From contig NZ_QVAI01000001.1 in the NCBI RefSeq assembly GCF_003427025.1, positions 248,001 through 312,000 of the forward strand: a stretch of DNA of 64,000 nucleotides, given 5' to 3'. Origin of the DNA: Jiangella endophytica. Lineage in GTDB: Bacteria > Actinomycetota > Actinomycetes > Jiangellales > Jiangellaceae. Of this stretch, positions 48,367 to 55,948 are shown piece after piece. Position 1 is the first letter of the stretch. Every line of letters starts with the position of its first letter. Below the pieces are notes generated by a model that worked only from the letters and a program-made list of their open reading frames with translations, was not told the DNA's origin and searched no databases. Both the position numbers and the translations under genes were made by a program.

Positions 48367-49451
48367 ACGCGGGGGTCGTGACGGTGCGCGAGACCTTCGA
48401 CGTCCCCCTCGCCGGCCTCACCACGCTGCGGCTGGGCGGCCCGGCGAAGCGCGTCGTCGAGGCGACCACCGAGGACGAACTGATCGGCCTGGTCCGCGAC
48501 CGCGACGAGCGCGGCGAGCCCGTGCTGGTCGTCGGTGGCGGCTCCAACCTGGTCGTCGGCGATGCCGGCTTCGACGGGACGGTGGTCCGGGTCGCGACCC
48601 GCGGCATCGACGTCGACGCGAGCGCCTCCTGCGACAGCGACGCACTCGCGGCCTGCGGCGGGGTGCTGCTGACGGCAGCCGCCGGTGAGCCGTGGGACGA
48701 ACTCGTCGCGTACACCGTCGAGAACGAGTGGCCCGGCGTCGAGGCGCTCTCCGGCATCCCCGGACTGGTCGGCGCCACGCCTATGCAGAACGTCGGCGCG
48801 TACGGGCAGGAGGTCGCGCAGACCGTCTGGACGGTGCGCACCTACGACCGCCAGGACCGTCGCGTCCGCACGTTCGCCAACGCCGACTGCCGCTTCGCCT
48901 ACCGCGACAGCCGGTTCAAGGGGTCCGAGCGCTACGTGATCCTCTCCGTCAGCTACCAGCTGCGCGAGGGGAACCTCGGCCGGCCGGTCGCCTACGCGGA
49001 GCTGGCCCGGCGGCTCGGTATCACCGCCGGCGAGCGGGCGCCGCTGGCCGACGTGCGCGCCGCCGTGCTGGCGTTGCGCACCGGCAAGGGCATGGTGCTC
49101 GACGCCGCCGACCACGACACCTGGAGCGCCGGGTCGTTCTTCACCAACCCGGTCCTCACTGAGGCGCAGGCCGGCGCGCTGCCCGAGGAGGCGCCCCGCT
49201 GGCCGGCCGGCGACGGACTGGTGAAGTCCAGCGCGGGCTGGCTGATCGAGCACGCCGGGTTCGGTCGCGGCTACGACGGCGGCCGCTCCGATGTCTCGCT
49301 GTCCACCAAGCACACGCTGGCCCTGACCAACCGCGGCGAGGCCAGCACCGCCGACCTGGTCGGCCTTGCCCGCGAGGTGCGCGACGGCGTGCGCGCGGCC
49401 TTCGGTGTCGAGCTCACGCCGGAGCCCACGCTCGTCGGCTGCGCGCTCTGA
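48363..49451 (+). CDS. murB: UDP-N-acetylmuramate dehydrogenase MurB
   Basis: This flavoenzyme reduces UDP-GlcNAc-enolpyruvate to UDP-MurNAc for peptidoglycan. In the 362-residue protein the FAD motif LVVGGGSNLVVGDAGFDGTV and GIPGLVGATPMQNVGAYGQE are diagnostic, DSRFKGSERYVI and WSAGSFFTNPVL follow, and SSAGWLIEHAGFGRGYDGG marks the type I enzyme. The Tyr loop between is present. GTG 48363 (GTGA overlap with hadB) is favoured; GTG 48378 is an alternative. murB behind maoC-type genes is the streptomycete arrangement. Confidence 0.94.
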   Translation: MNAGVVTVRETFDVPLAGLTTLRLGGPAKRVVEATTEDELIGLVRDRDERGEPVLVVGGGSNLVVGDAGFDGTVVRVATRGIDVDASASCDSDALAACGGVLLTAAAGEPWDELVAYTVENEWPGVEALSGIPGLVGATPMQNVGAYGQEVAQTVWTVRTYDRQDRRVRTFANADCRFAYRDSRFKGSERYVILSVSYQLREGNLGRPVAYAELARRLGITAGERAPLADVRAAVLALRTGKGMVLDAADHDTWSAGSFFTNPVLTEAQAGALPEEAPRWPAGDGLVKSSAGWLIEHAGFGRGYDGGRSDVSLSTKHTLALTNRGEASTADLVGLAREVRDGVRAAFGVELTPEPTLVGCAL

Positions 49452-49469
49452 CGTCGAGGTCCGGGGCGG

Positions 49470-50867
49470 TCAGGCCTCGGCGGGCGGCACCGACTGAGCG
49501 GTGCGGAAGACACCGTCCGGGTCGTACCGCCGCTTGACGTCGCGAAGGCGGGCGGCGTTGTCGCCGTAGTAGGCACGCTCCCAGCCCGTGAGGCCGGGAT
49601 CGGCGAAGTTCGCGTAGACGCCGCCGGTGCCGTACGGGTGGAGGAGGTCGCGCAGGTCTCGCACCCAGTCGCGGGCGTCGGCGCCGGCGTCAGGGGTGAC
49701 GACGATGTGGTGGACGACGTAGCGCGCCCGGCGGTGCGGGAAGGCGGTCGCCTCCGGGGCGACGTCATGGTCGCCGCCGCCCCACGGCATGAACCCGATC
49801 TCGCGTCCTGCCGGGCCGGAGGCGAACCGCCTGAGCAGGGCGTCGATCGCCTCGGCCGGCAGCACGCGGTCGAAGAACTCCGAGGTCGCGTACAGATGAC
49901 GGGACGAGTCGGTGGCGTCGATCGCGCCGGCGAGGGCCCGGGCGGAGTCGAGGTAGGACAGCTCGGTGACGTCGACGCGCATCGGCTGGGCCAGGCCGCG
50001 GCACAGCCGGTCCAGCAGGTCGCTGGTCTCGGCCTCGGAGCCGGCCATCGCCCCGTGGATCCGCACCTCGTCGGGGTAGACGCCGACTTCGGCACACAGC
50101 CGTGCGGGCGCATCGATCGCGCGGTCGAGCCAGGCGGCGATGACGCCGGCCGCCGCCGCGAGCGGCCACGCGTACTGGAAGTTGGTCATCCGTGGCGCCG
50201 GGAGCGTCCGGAACGTCATCGAGGTGACGACGCCGAACCCGCCCGCCCCGCCGCCCCGGAGCGCCCAGAACAGGTCAGGCTCGTCACGCTCGTCGGTGAC
50301 GACGACGGTGCCGTCCGCCGTCACGACCTCCGCCCGGACGAGCTGGTCGCAGGTCAGCCCGTACTGGCGACTGAGCATGCCCCAGCCGCCTCCGAGCGTG
50401 AGTCCGCTCACGCCCACCGTCGGGCAGGTTCCGGTCGGCAGCGCGCGCCCGTGCGCGGCGAGCGCCTCGACCAGCCCGGCCAGCCGTACGCCCCCGCCGA
50501 CGACGACGTGGTCGCCGTCGACCTCGACGGTGTCCATGAGGGACACGTCGATGACGAGCCCTGACGTGGACGACAGACCGGCCGCGCAGTGGCCGCCTGA
50601 CCGTACCGCGAACGGCAGCCCATGACGACGGGCGACACCGACGGCAGCGGCCACATCGGCGGCGCCGCGGCACCGGAGCACGGCGGCCGGCGTCGGGACA
50701 CCGTCATGGGCGATGAACGGCCGCGCCCGGACGGCGGCGTCGAAGCCGGTGTCGTTCCGGAGCAGGAGCGTGCCGGCGATGTCGTCGCGCAGGGTGGTCC
50801 AGGGGTCGGAGTTCACGACGGTCACGTCCTCGTTCGTCGGATCGGTGTGCCCGCCGGTGTCCCGCAC
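49470..50867 (-). CDS. FAD-linked oxidoreductase, berberine-bridge type
   Basis: This is a 465-residue protein. The N-terminal PCMH-type FAD domain contains FAVRSGGHCAAGLS (His for covalent FAD) and PTVGVSGLTLGGGWGMLSRQ; WALRGGGAGGFGVVTSM closes the FAD site. The C-terminal BBE segment YYGDNAARLRDVKRRYDPDG is typical. Such enzymes oxidise sugars, alcohols or antibiotic intermediates; the cysteine for a second FAD bond, normally in a GxCPTVG loop, is present as TGTCPTVGVSG. The substrate is unknown. It converges with murB and begins the accessory stretch. Start: GTG 50867, or a GTG about 17 codons later. Confidence 0.88.
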   Translation of the reverse strand: MRDTGGHTDPTNEDVTVVNSDPWTTLRDDIAGTLLLRNDTGFDAAVRARPFIAHDGVPTPAAVLRCRGAADVAAAVGVARRHGLPFAVRSGGHCAAGLSSTSGLVIDVSLMDTVEVDGDHVVVGGGVRLAGLVEALAAHGRALPTGTCPTVGVSGLTLGGGWGMLSRQYGLTCDQLVRAEVVTADGTVVVTDERDEPDLFWALRGGGAGGFGVVTSMTFRTLPAPRMTNFQYAWPLAAAAGVIAAWLDRAIDAPARLCAEVGVYPDEVRIHGAMAGSEAETSDLLDRLCRGLAQPMRVDVTELSYLDSARALAGAIDATDSSRHLYATSEFFDRVLPAEAIDALLRRFASGPAGREIGFMPWGGGDHDVAPEATAFPHRRARYVVHHIVVTPDAGADARDWVRDLRDLLHPYGTGGVYANFADPGLTGWERAYYGDNAARLRDVKRRYDPDGVFRTAQSVPPAEA

Positions 50868-50882
50868 CGGACTCGGCCGAAG

Positions 50883-51395
50883 CTACCCCAACGTCAACGT
50901 GTAGAGGTCGCAGACGTCGCCGTCGACCCGCGACCGCGTCCAGAACGCGAAGCCGAGCTTGAGGGCGACGTTCTGCGAGGCGACGTTGCGCGGATCGATG
51001 ATCGCCAGCAGCTCGCCCGCATACGTCCGGCGCGCCTTCTCCAGCAGTGCCCGGCTCGCCTCGGTGGCGTAGCCGAGGCCGCGCGCCTCCGGCACGAACC
51101 GGTAGCCCCACTCCAGCCGGCTCCGGCCGTCGATGTCGATGTGGTCGACGCCGGTGTAGCCCACGACGAGCCCGGAGGCCCGTTCGACCACCGGCTGCTT
51201 GCCGAACGGGATCGTCCGGCAGACATCGATCATGTGGTCGAAGCGGGCCTCGGCCTCCGCCTCGGAGAGCACGTGCGGGTGGAACAGCATGAAGTCGTCG
51301 TCGCGGAAGAGCTCGACGAACCGCGCGCGGTCGGCCTCCTCGGGCGGCCGCACCTGCAGCCGCGGCGTCGTGACGGCATCGGTCATGCCGCTCAT
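50883..51395 (-). CDS. GNAT-family N-acetyltransferase (RimJ/RimL type)
   Basis: This is a 170-residue protein. TPRLQVRPPEEADRARFVEL is the usual opening of the Acetyltransf_3 group; acetyl-CoA binds at VPEARGLGYATEASRALL; DPRNVASQNVALKLGF forms the last strand-helix. Members acetylate ribosomal protein N-termini, antibiotics or small amines; the substrate is unknown. The ATG at 51395 is used; a second ATG three codons later (51386) is possible. The stop lies 15 bases before the FAD enzyme start, so the two are likely cotranscribed. Confidence 0.88.
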   Translation of the reverse strand: MSGMTDAVTTPRLQVRPPEEADRARFVELFRDDDFMLFHPHVLSEAEAEARFDHMIDVCRTIPFGKQPVVERASGLVVGYTGVDHIDIDGRSRLEWGYRFVPEARGLGYATEASRALLEKARRTYAGELLAIIDPRNVASQNVALKLGFAFWTRSRVDGDVCDLYTLTLG

Positions 51396-51396
51396 C

Positions 51397-51831
51397 CTAG
51401 GAACGCTCCAGCACCACCACCGGGATCGTGCGCGGGCTGCGCGCCGCGTACGCGTGGAATTCGGGCGCCAGACCCGTCATCAGGTCCCACAGGCGCTCCC
51501 GCTCCGCGCCGGCCGCCGTCCGGGCCGTCGCGGTGAACCGCTCGCCCCGGATCTGCACCTCGACGAGGGGGTTCACCACCAGGTTGCGGTACCAGGACGG
51601 AGGGGTCGCCGTCCCGAACGCCGAGCCGGACGCCACGAGGACGTACCGGTCGCCGTCGGTGCCGTAGAACAGGCCGGTGCGGAACCGGCGGCCGCTGGTC
51701 CGCCCGGTCACCGTCAGCACCAGGTTCGGCACGCCGCCCTCCAGGTAGCCGTCACGGCCGTCGGTGGCGAGGTAGCGGCGCACGTGCTCCGCGACCGATC
51801 GGTCCGGGCTGTCCACGACCTCGCCGCTCAT
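51397..51831 (-). CDS. Deazaflavin (F420)-dependent nitroreductase-family protein
   Basis: This 144-residue split-beta-barrel protein of the Ddn/DUF385 group has GRTSGRRFRTGLFYGTDGDR, YVLVASGSAF and PPSWYRNLVVNPLVEVQI, the conserved path around the F420 cofactor. Relatives in mycobacteria reduce quinones and activate nitroimidazole drugs using F420H2. F420 use here is inferred. Its ATG overlaps the exporter stop by 4 bases (ATGA), so exporter and reductase form an operon. Confidence 0.88.
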   Translation of the reverse strand: MSGEVVDSPDRSVAEHVRRYLATDGRDGYLEGGVPNLVLTVTGRTSGRRFRTGLFYGTDGDRYVLVASGSAFGTATPPSWYRNLVVNPLVEVQIRGERFTATARTAAGAERERLWDLMTGLAPEFHAYAARSPRTIPVVVLERS

Positions 51832-53258
51832 GCCGAGACCTCCTCGGCGACGAGGTCCGCGGGCGTGGTCGTGCGCCGCCCGCGGCGCAGGCCGGAGGCG
51901 GTGACGAGGACGCCGATGACGGCGCCGGCCAGCGGCACCAGCAGCGCGGTCCGGAACGCGTCCAGTCCGGCGCCGTCCGGGCCGCTGCCCGCGACGACGA
52001 CCGCCGTGACGACGGCCAGCCCGAGCGCCGAGCCGAACTGGAACGACGTCGTCAGCACGCCGCTGGCCAGACCCTGCTCCTCCTCGGCGACACCGTCGGT
52101 GGCGGCGATCGTCAGCGGCCCGTAGGCCAGCGCGAACGCCGTGCTCAGCACGAGGAACGACGGCAGCATGGCCGCGTACGTCCAGTCCGCGCCGACCCGC
52201 AGGAACAGCGCGTACGCCACGGTGGCCAGCGCCAGCCCCGCGACGATCACCGTCGCGTTGCCGAACCGGCGCACCAGCACCGGCGTCAGCGTCGGCGCCA
52301 GGATCGCGTCCAGCCCCAGGATCATCAGCGCCAGTCCGGTCTGCGTCTCCGACCAGCCGCGGAACTCCTGCAGGTAGAGCACGGCGACGAACTGGAACCC
52401 GACGAACCCGCCGACCAGCACCATCGCGCCCACGTTCGCCCGCACCAGCGGCGCGGACCGCAGCAGCCCCAGCCGCAGCAGCGGCGTGCGGGACCGGCGC
52501 TCGATCGACACGAACAGCGCCAGCAGCGCGAGCCCCGCGGCCGCCGTCGCGACCGTCGACCCGGCGCCCACCTCGGGCAGCATGACGACGGTGTAGACGA
52601 GCAGCAGCATCGCGACGGTGAGGCTGAGCGTGCCACCGACGTCGTAGCCGCCTCCGGTCCGTGCGGCCGGGGTGTCGTGCGGGATCAGCCGCACGGCCGC
52701 CACCAGGATCGCCGCGGCCATCAGCACCGGCGCGAAGAACACCCAGCGCCAGTCGATCGACGTCAGCAGTCCGCCGGTGACCATGCCCAGCGAGAAGCCG
52801 CCGGCGGCGATGCCGGCGTAGACCAGCAGCGCCCGGTTGCGCTGCGGCCCCTCCGCGAACGTCGTCGTGATGATGGACAGGCCGGCCGGGGTCATGAACG
52901 CCGCCGCGATGCCGGTGACGAACCGCGCGACGATCAGCATCCAGCCGTCGGTGGCCAGGCCGCCGAGGCCGGAGAAGAGCAGGAAGACGACGAGCCAGAG
53001 GACGAACATGCGGCGCCGGCCCAGCAGGTCGGCGGCGCGTCCGCCGAGCAGCACGAACCCGCCGTAGCCGAGCACGTAGGCGCTCACCACCCACTGCAGG
53101 GACGACGTGGACATGCCGAGGTCGGCCCGGATCGAGGGGAGCGCGACGCCCATCATCGACACGTCGATGCCCTCGAGGAAGATCGCGCTGCTCAGCACGA
53201 GCAGGATGGCCCAGCCCCGGGGGGTGAGCCGGTCGGACGGTGCCGGTGGGGATGCCAC
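51828..53258 (-). CDS. MFS drug exporter, DHA2 family
   Basis: This is a 476-residue protein with about 14 helices. FLEGIDVSMMGVALPSIRAD is the DHA2 motif D1 region; RAADLLGRRRMFVLWLV the loop 2-3 signature; RFVTGIAAAFMTPAGLSII motif C-like. DHA2 pumps export dyes, quinones and antibiotics with protons. GTG 53258 has AAGGAG 8 bases upstream. It is divergent from an HxlR regulator, the common layout for an inducible exporter, and is followed by a deazaflavin-type reductase. Confidence 0.93.
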   Translation of the reverse strand: MASPPAPSDRLTPRGWAILLVLSSAIFLEGIDVSMMGVALPSIRADLGMSTSSLQWVVSAYVLGYGGFVLLGGRAADLLGRRRMFVLWLVVFLLFSGLGGLATDGWMLIVARFVTGIAAAFMTPAGLSIITTTFAEGPQRNRALLVYAGIAAGGFSLGMVTGGLLTSIDWRWVFFAPVLMAAAILVAAVRLIPHDTPAARTGGGYDVGGTLSLTVAMLLLVYTVVMLPEVGAGSTVATAAAGLALLALFVSIERRSRTPLLRLGLLRSAPLVRANVGAMVLVGGFVGFQFVAVLYLQEFRGWSETQTGLALMILGLDAILAPTLTPVLVRRFGNATVIVAGLALATVAYALFLRVGADWTYAAMLPSFLVLSTAFALAYGPLTIAATDGVAEEEQGLASGVLTTSFQFGSALGLAVVTAVVVAGSGPDGAGLDAFRTALLVPLAGAVIGVLVTASGLRRGRRTTTPADLVAEEVSA

Positions 53259-53340
53259 GGGCGGACTCCTTCAGTGGTTATCGAGATGAGGGTCGGTTAC
53301 TTCTTGTGCCTGATCGCATCTTCCGGCACCATGGCTGACC

Positions 53341-53778
53341 ATGGAAGAAGGCACTTCTAAGTCACCCGGGCACACGCCGGTAACCGACCCCGCGTACTGC
53401 CAGATCTGGGACCCGCGTGAGGACTGCGAAGTCCGCCAGATCCTCGACCGCATCGCCGACAAGTGGTCGCTGCTGGTCATCGCGCTGCTCGACCTCCGGA
53501 CCCTGCGGTTCACGGAGCTGCGGCGCGAGATCGACGGCATCAGCCAGCGCATGCTCACGGTCACGCTGCGCCAGCTCGAGCGCGACGGCCTCGTGCGCCG
53601 GACGGTGCACCCCGTCGTGCCGCCCCGGGTCGACTACGAGCTCACTCCGCTCGGCGCCACGCTGCACGACACCATCGAGGCGCTGATCAACTGGACCGAG
53701 GAGCACCGGCAGGAGATCGCCGCGGCGCGCGACGATTACGACCGGCGCGCCGCCGACTCCGAACTGGTCGACGCCTGA
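53341..53778 (+). CDS. HxlR-family transcriptional regulator
   Basis: This 145-residue winged-helix protein carries the family hallmark CEVRQILDRIADKWSLLVI, with Cys29 at the position used for redox or quinone sensing in YodB/HypR; Cys20 lies nearby. GISQRMLTVTLRQLERDGLV is the recognition helix and HPVVPPRVDYELTPLG the wing. It probably represses the divergent exporter-reductase operon. The gap holds GGTTAT (53277-53282) and GGTTAC (53295-53300), and an 11-base GGGTCGGTTAC (53290-53300) is repeated inverted at 53380-53390 inside the gene. Confidence 0.93.
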   Translation: MEEGTSKSPGHTPVTDPAYCQIWDPREDCEVRQILDRIADKWSLLVIALLDLRTLRFTELRREIDGISQRMLTVTLRQLERDGLVRRTVHPVVPPRVDYELTPLGATLHDTIEALINWTEEHRQEIAAARDDYDRRAADSELVDA

Positions 53779-53828
53779 GCGCCGGAACCGGTGTACGCGC
53801 GAGCGGGGATGTGGCAGACTCTCCGCTC

Positions 53829-53900
53829 GTGATCACCATGCCGCTCCGCACCGCCGTCCCGGCGGTCCTCGGCATGTCCTGCTGTTGTCGCCGTCGCTGA
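53829..53900 (+). CDS. Short polycysteine leader peptide
   Basis: A 23-codon frame, GTG at 53829 to TGA at 53898-53900, ends MSCCCRRR, with three consecutive Cys codons (53880-53888) followed by three Arg. CAGACT (53815-53820) lies 8 bases before the GTG, a spacing that would make the mRNA start at this codon. Leaderless polycysteine frames act as cysteine-responsive attenuators in mycobacteria. The next gene on the strand is a PIG-L deacetylase, the superfamily of the mycothiol enzyme MshB. Conservation has not been tested, so a chance reading frame remains possible. Confidence 0.6.
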   Translation: MITMPLRTAVPAVLGMSCCCRRR

Positions 53901-53967
53901 ACCTCATCCGCGACCCGGCCGTCCCCGGGCCCGGCGGCAGCCGGTCCCGTCACCACAGCAGGCAGGA
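53878..53967 (+). promoter_or_regulatory. Possible cysteine-responsive attenuator of the PIG-L gene
   Basis: CCTGCTGT (53878-53885, over the Ser-Cys-Cys codons) is complementary to ACAGCAGG (53955-53962), and TCCTGC (53877-53882) to GCAGGA (53962-53967). The second partner is the only ribosome-site-like sequence before the ATG at 53968. A ribosome stalled on the Cys codons would free this region; one that finishes and leaves would let it fold. A GC-rich hairpin (CCGGGCCCGG, about 53924-53933) lies between. Confidence 0.45.
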
Positions 53968-54771
53968 ATGTTCTCGAACCCCTCGCCCCTCCGCGGGCGC
54001 ACCGTCCTCGTCCTCCACGCCCACCCCGACGACGAGGCGATCTTCACCGGCGTGACGATGCGGCGCCTGGCCGACGCCGGCGCGCGGGTGGTGCTGGTCA
54101 CCGCCACGCTCGGCGAGCTGGGCGAGGTGCACGTTCCGCTGGCGTCCGGCGAGACGATGGCACAGCGCCGGGTCGCCGAACTGGAGAGCGCGGCCGCGTT
54201 GCTGGGTGTGCAGCGGCTGGTGCTGCTCGGCGCGCGCGACTCCGGGCTGCCCGGCGCCGCCGACAACGTCCACCCCGACGCCCTGGCCGCCGCCGACCCG
54301 GAGCGCGTCGCCCGCCGCGTCGCCGCCCTGGCCGACGAGGAGTCCGCCGAGGCGATCGTCCACGACGACAACCGGGGCATCTACGGGCACCCGGACCACC
54401 TGGCGGCGCACCGCATCGGCGCGGCGGCCGCCCGGCTCACCGGCGTCGCCGCGTACCAGTCCACCGTCGACCGCGACCACCTGCACGACCGCGTCACCCG
54501 ATCGCACCTCATCCACGCCGCCGCCGAGGCGACCGGGCTGCCGTTCGGCGTCCCGTCCGCCGACGTCGCCCTGCGCGTCGGCGCGACGACGGGGGAGCTG
54601 GCGGTCAAGCGGGCCGCCATCGCCGTGCACGCCAGCCAGGTCAGCCCGGAGTCGCTCGGTCACGCCGGCTTCGACGAGGCGTACGGCTACGAGTGGTACC
54701 TGCGCTCCGGCGACGGCCCCGGCATCCTCGACGAGCTGGCCGCGCCGGCCGCCGTCCCCGCACCCGCCTGA
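53968..54771 (+). CDS. PIG-L family deacetylase
   Basis: This 267-residue zinc hydrolase of the LmbE/PIG-L fold has the zinc motif VLHAHPDDEAIFTG (His19, Asp21-Asp22) and the later HPDHLAAH (GHPDHLAAHRIG), which supplies the third ligand. MRRLADAGARVVLVTATLGE is conserved. Family members include MshB and Mca of mycothiol metabolism and deacetylases of antibiotic sugars. It is shorter than MshB (about 290-300) and lacks clear MshB-specific sequence, so only the family is certain. It follows the HxlR gene by 189 bases containing the polycysteine leader. Confidence 0.9.
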   Translation: MFSNPSPLRGRTVLVLHAHPDDEAIFTGVTMRRLADAGARVVLVTATLGELGEVHVPLASGETMAQRRVAELESAAALLGVQRLVLLGARDSGLPGAADNVHPDALAAADPERVARRVAALADEESAEAIVHDDNRGIYGHPDHLAAHRIGAAAARLTGVAAYQSTVDRDHLHDRVTRSHLIHAAAEATGLPFGVPSADVALRVGATTGELAVKRAAIAVHASQVSPESLGHAGFDEAYGYEWYLRSGDGPGILDELAAPAAVPAPA

Positions 54772-54792
54772 CGCCGGGCCCCAGCTCCCCTC

Positions 54793-54900
54793 GCCCGCCT
54801 GGAAATGATCACGTGAAGCTGGGGTGCTCACGCTTCACCAGGAATGCATGCCTGGGGAAGCGAGCAGACCCCCACTCAACGTGATCATTTCCAGGCGGGC
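54793..54900. repeat. Palindromic intergenic element, copy B
   Basis: A perfect 22-bp outer inverted repeat: 54793-54814, beginning GCCCGCCTGGAAATGATC, against 54879-54900. Inside is a second, imperfect palindrome centred on ATGCATGCCTGG. Bases 54801-54842 align with copy A at 34173-34213. It fills the gap between converging genes (PIG-L and add). The right arm nearly repeats copy A's left flank in inverted form (ACTCAACGTGATCATTTCC). Confidence 0.75.
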
Positions 54901-54912
54901 GGCCGGCGAGCG

Positions 54913-55938
54913 TCAGGACGACAGCCAGGCCTCGACGCCCTCGAGCAGCACCTTGCGGACGTCGGACGGCGCCGTCGAGCCCTCGATGGAGTCGCGGGCC
55001 AGCTGGGCCAGCTCGGCGTCGGAGAAGCCGTGCACGTGCCGGGCGGTCTCGTACTGGTCCAGCAGCCGCGACCCGAACAGCAGCGGGTCGTCGGCGCCCA
55101 GCGCGATGCGGGCGCCGGCCTCGGCCAGCGGCCGCAGCGGCACGTCCTCGGGCGTGGCGTAGACACCGAGGCTGACGTTGGACGCCGGGCAGACCTCCAG
55201 CGTGATGCGCTCCTCGACGACGCGCTCGACCAGCGCCGGATCCTCGGCCGAGCGGATGCCGTGCCCCAGCCGGTCGGCGTGCAGGTCGTCGAGGCAGGCG
55301 CGGGCGCTGTCCGGGCCGCGCAGCTCGCCGCCGTGCGGTGCGGAGATCAGGTCGGCCCGGCCGGCGATGGTGAACGCCGGCGCGAACTCCGCGATGACGC
55401 CGCGCCGCTCGTCGTTGGAGAGCCCGAACCCGACCACCCCGCGGCCGGCGTACTGGACGGCCAGCCGGGCCAGCGTGCGGGCATCGAGCGGGTGGCGGGT
55501 CCGGTTCGCCGCGACGACTACGGCGATGCCCACCCCCGTCGACTCCGACGCGGCCCGCGCGGCATCCAGGACGAGGTCGGTGAAGGCCGTGATGCCGCCG
55601 AACCGGCCGCCGTAGCCGGACGGGTCGACCTGGATCTCCAGCCAGCCCGAGCCCTCGGCGGCCTCGTCCTGCGCCGCCTCGGTGACCAACCGGCGCACGT
55701 CGGACTCCGTCTGCAGCACCGACCGCGCGAGGTCGTACAGCCGCTGGAACCGGAACCAGCCCTTCTCGTCGGCCGCCGACAGCAGCGGCGGCCAGTCCTC
55801 GCGCAGCGAGTCGGGCAGCCGCACGCCGTACTCGTCGGCGAGGTCGAGCAGCGTCGAGTGCCGCATGGAGCCGGTGAAGTGCAGGTGCAGGTGCGCCTTG
55901 GGCAGGGCCCGCAGGTCGCGAGGAGCCGGTGCGGTCAC
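54913..55938 (-). CDS. add: Adenosine deaminase
   Basis: This 341-residue TIM-barrel zinc enzyme converts adenosine to inosine. The metal site is KAHLHLHFTGS (HxH, about residues 15-17), with SAPHGGELRGP, RLGHGIRSAEDP and GADDPLLFG supplying the other zinc and catalytic residues. ASNVSLGVYATPEDVPL is the conserved substrate loop. GTG 55938 lies 10 bases behind aspC, with which it forms an operon, as in Streptomyces near secE-nusG. The family also contains aminofutalosine deaminases, but the men pathway here makes that role unlikely. Confidence 0.92.
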   Translation of the reverse strand: MTAPAPRDLRALPKAHLHLHFTGSMRHSTLLDLADEYGVRLPDSLREDWPPLLSAADEKGWFRFQRLYDLARSVLQTESDVRRLVTEAAQDEAAEGSGWLEIQVDPSGYGGRFGGITAFTDLVLDAARAASESTGVGIAVVVAANRTRHPLDARTLARLAVQYAGRGVVGFGLSNDERRGVIAEFAPAFTIAGRADLISAPHGGELRGPDSARACLDDLHADRLGHGIRSAEDPALVERVVEERITLEVCPASNVSLGVYATPEDVPLRPLAEAGARIALGADDPLLFGSRLLDQYETARHVHGFSDAELAQLARDSIEGSTAPSDVRKVLLEGVEAWLSS

Positions 55939-55948
55939 GCGAGGCGGC

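Noticed and set aside
51397-53094. A 565-residue reverse frame joining the deazaflavin-type enzyme to upstream sequence
   Set aside because: The upstream part is an Arg-rich shadow of the exporter; the enzyme begins at the ATG at 51831, which overlaps the exporter stop.
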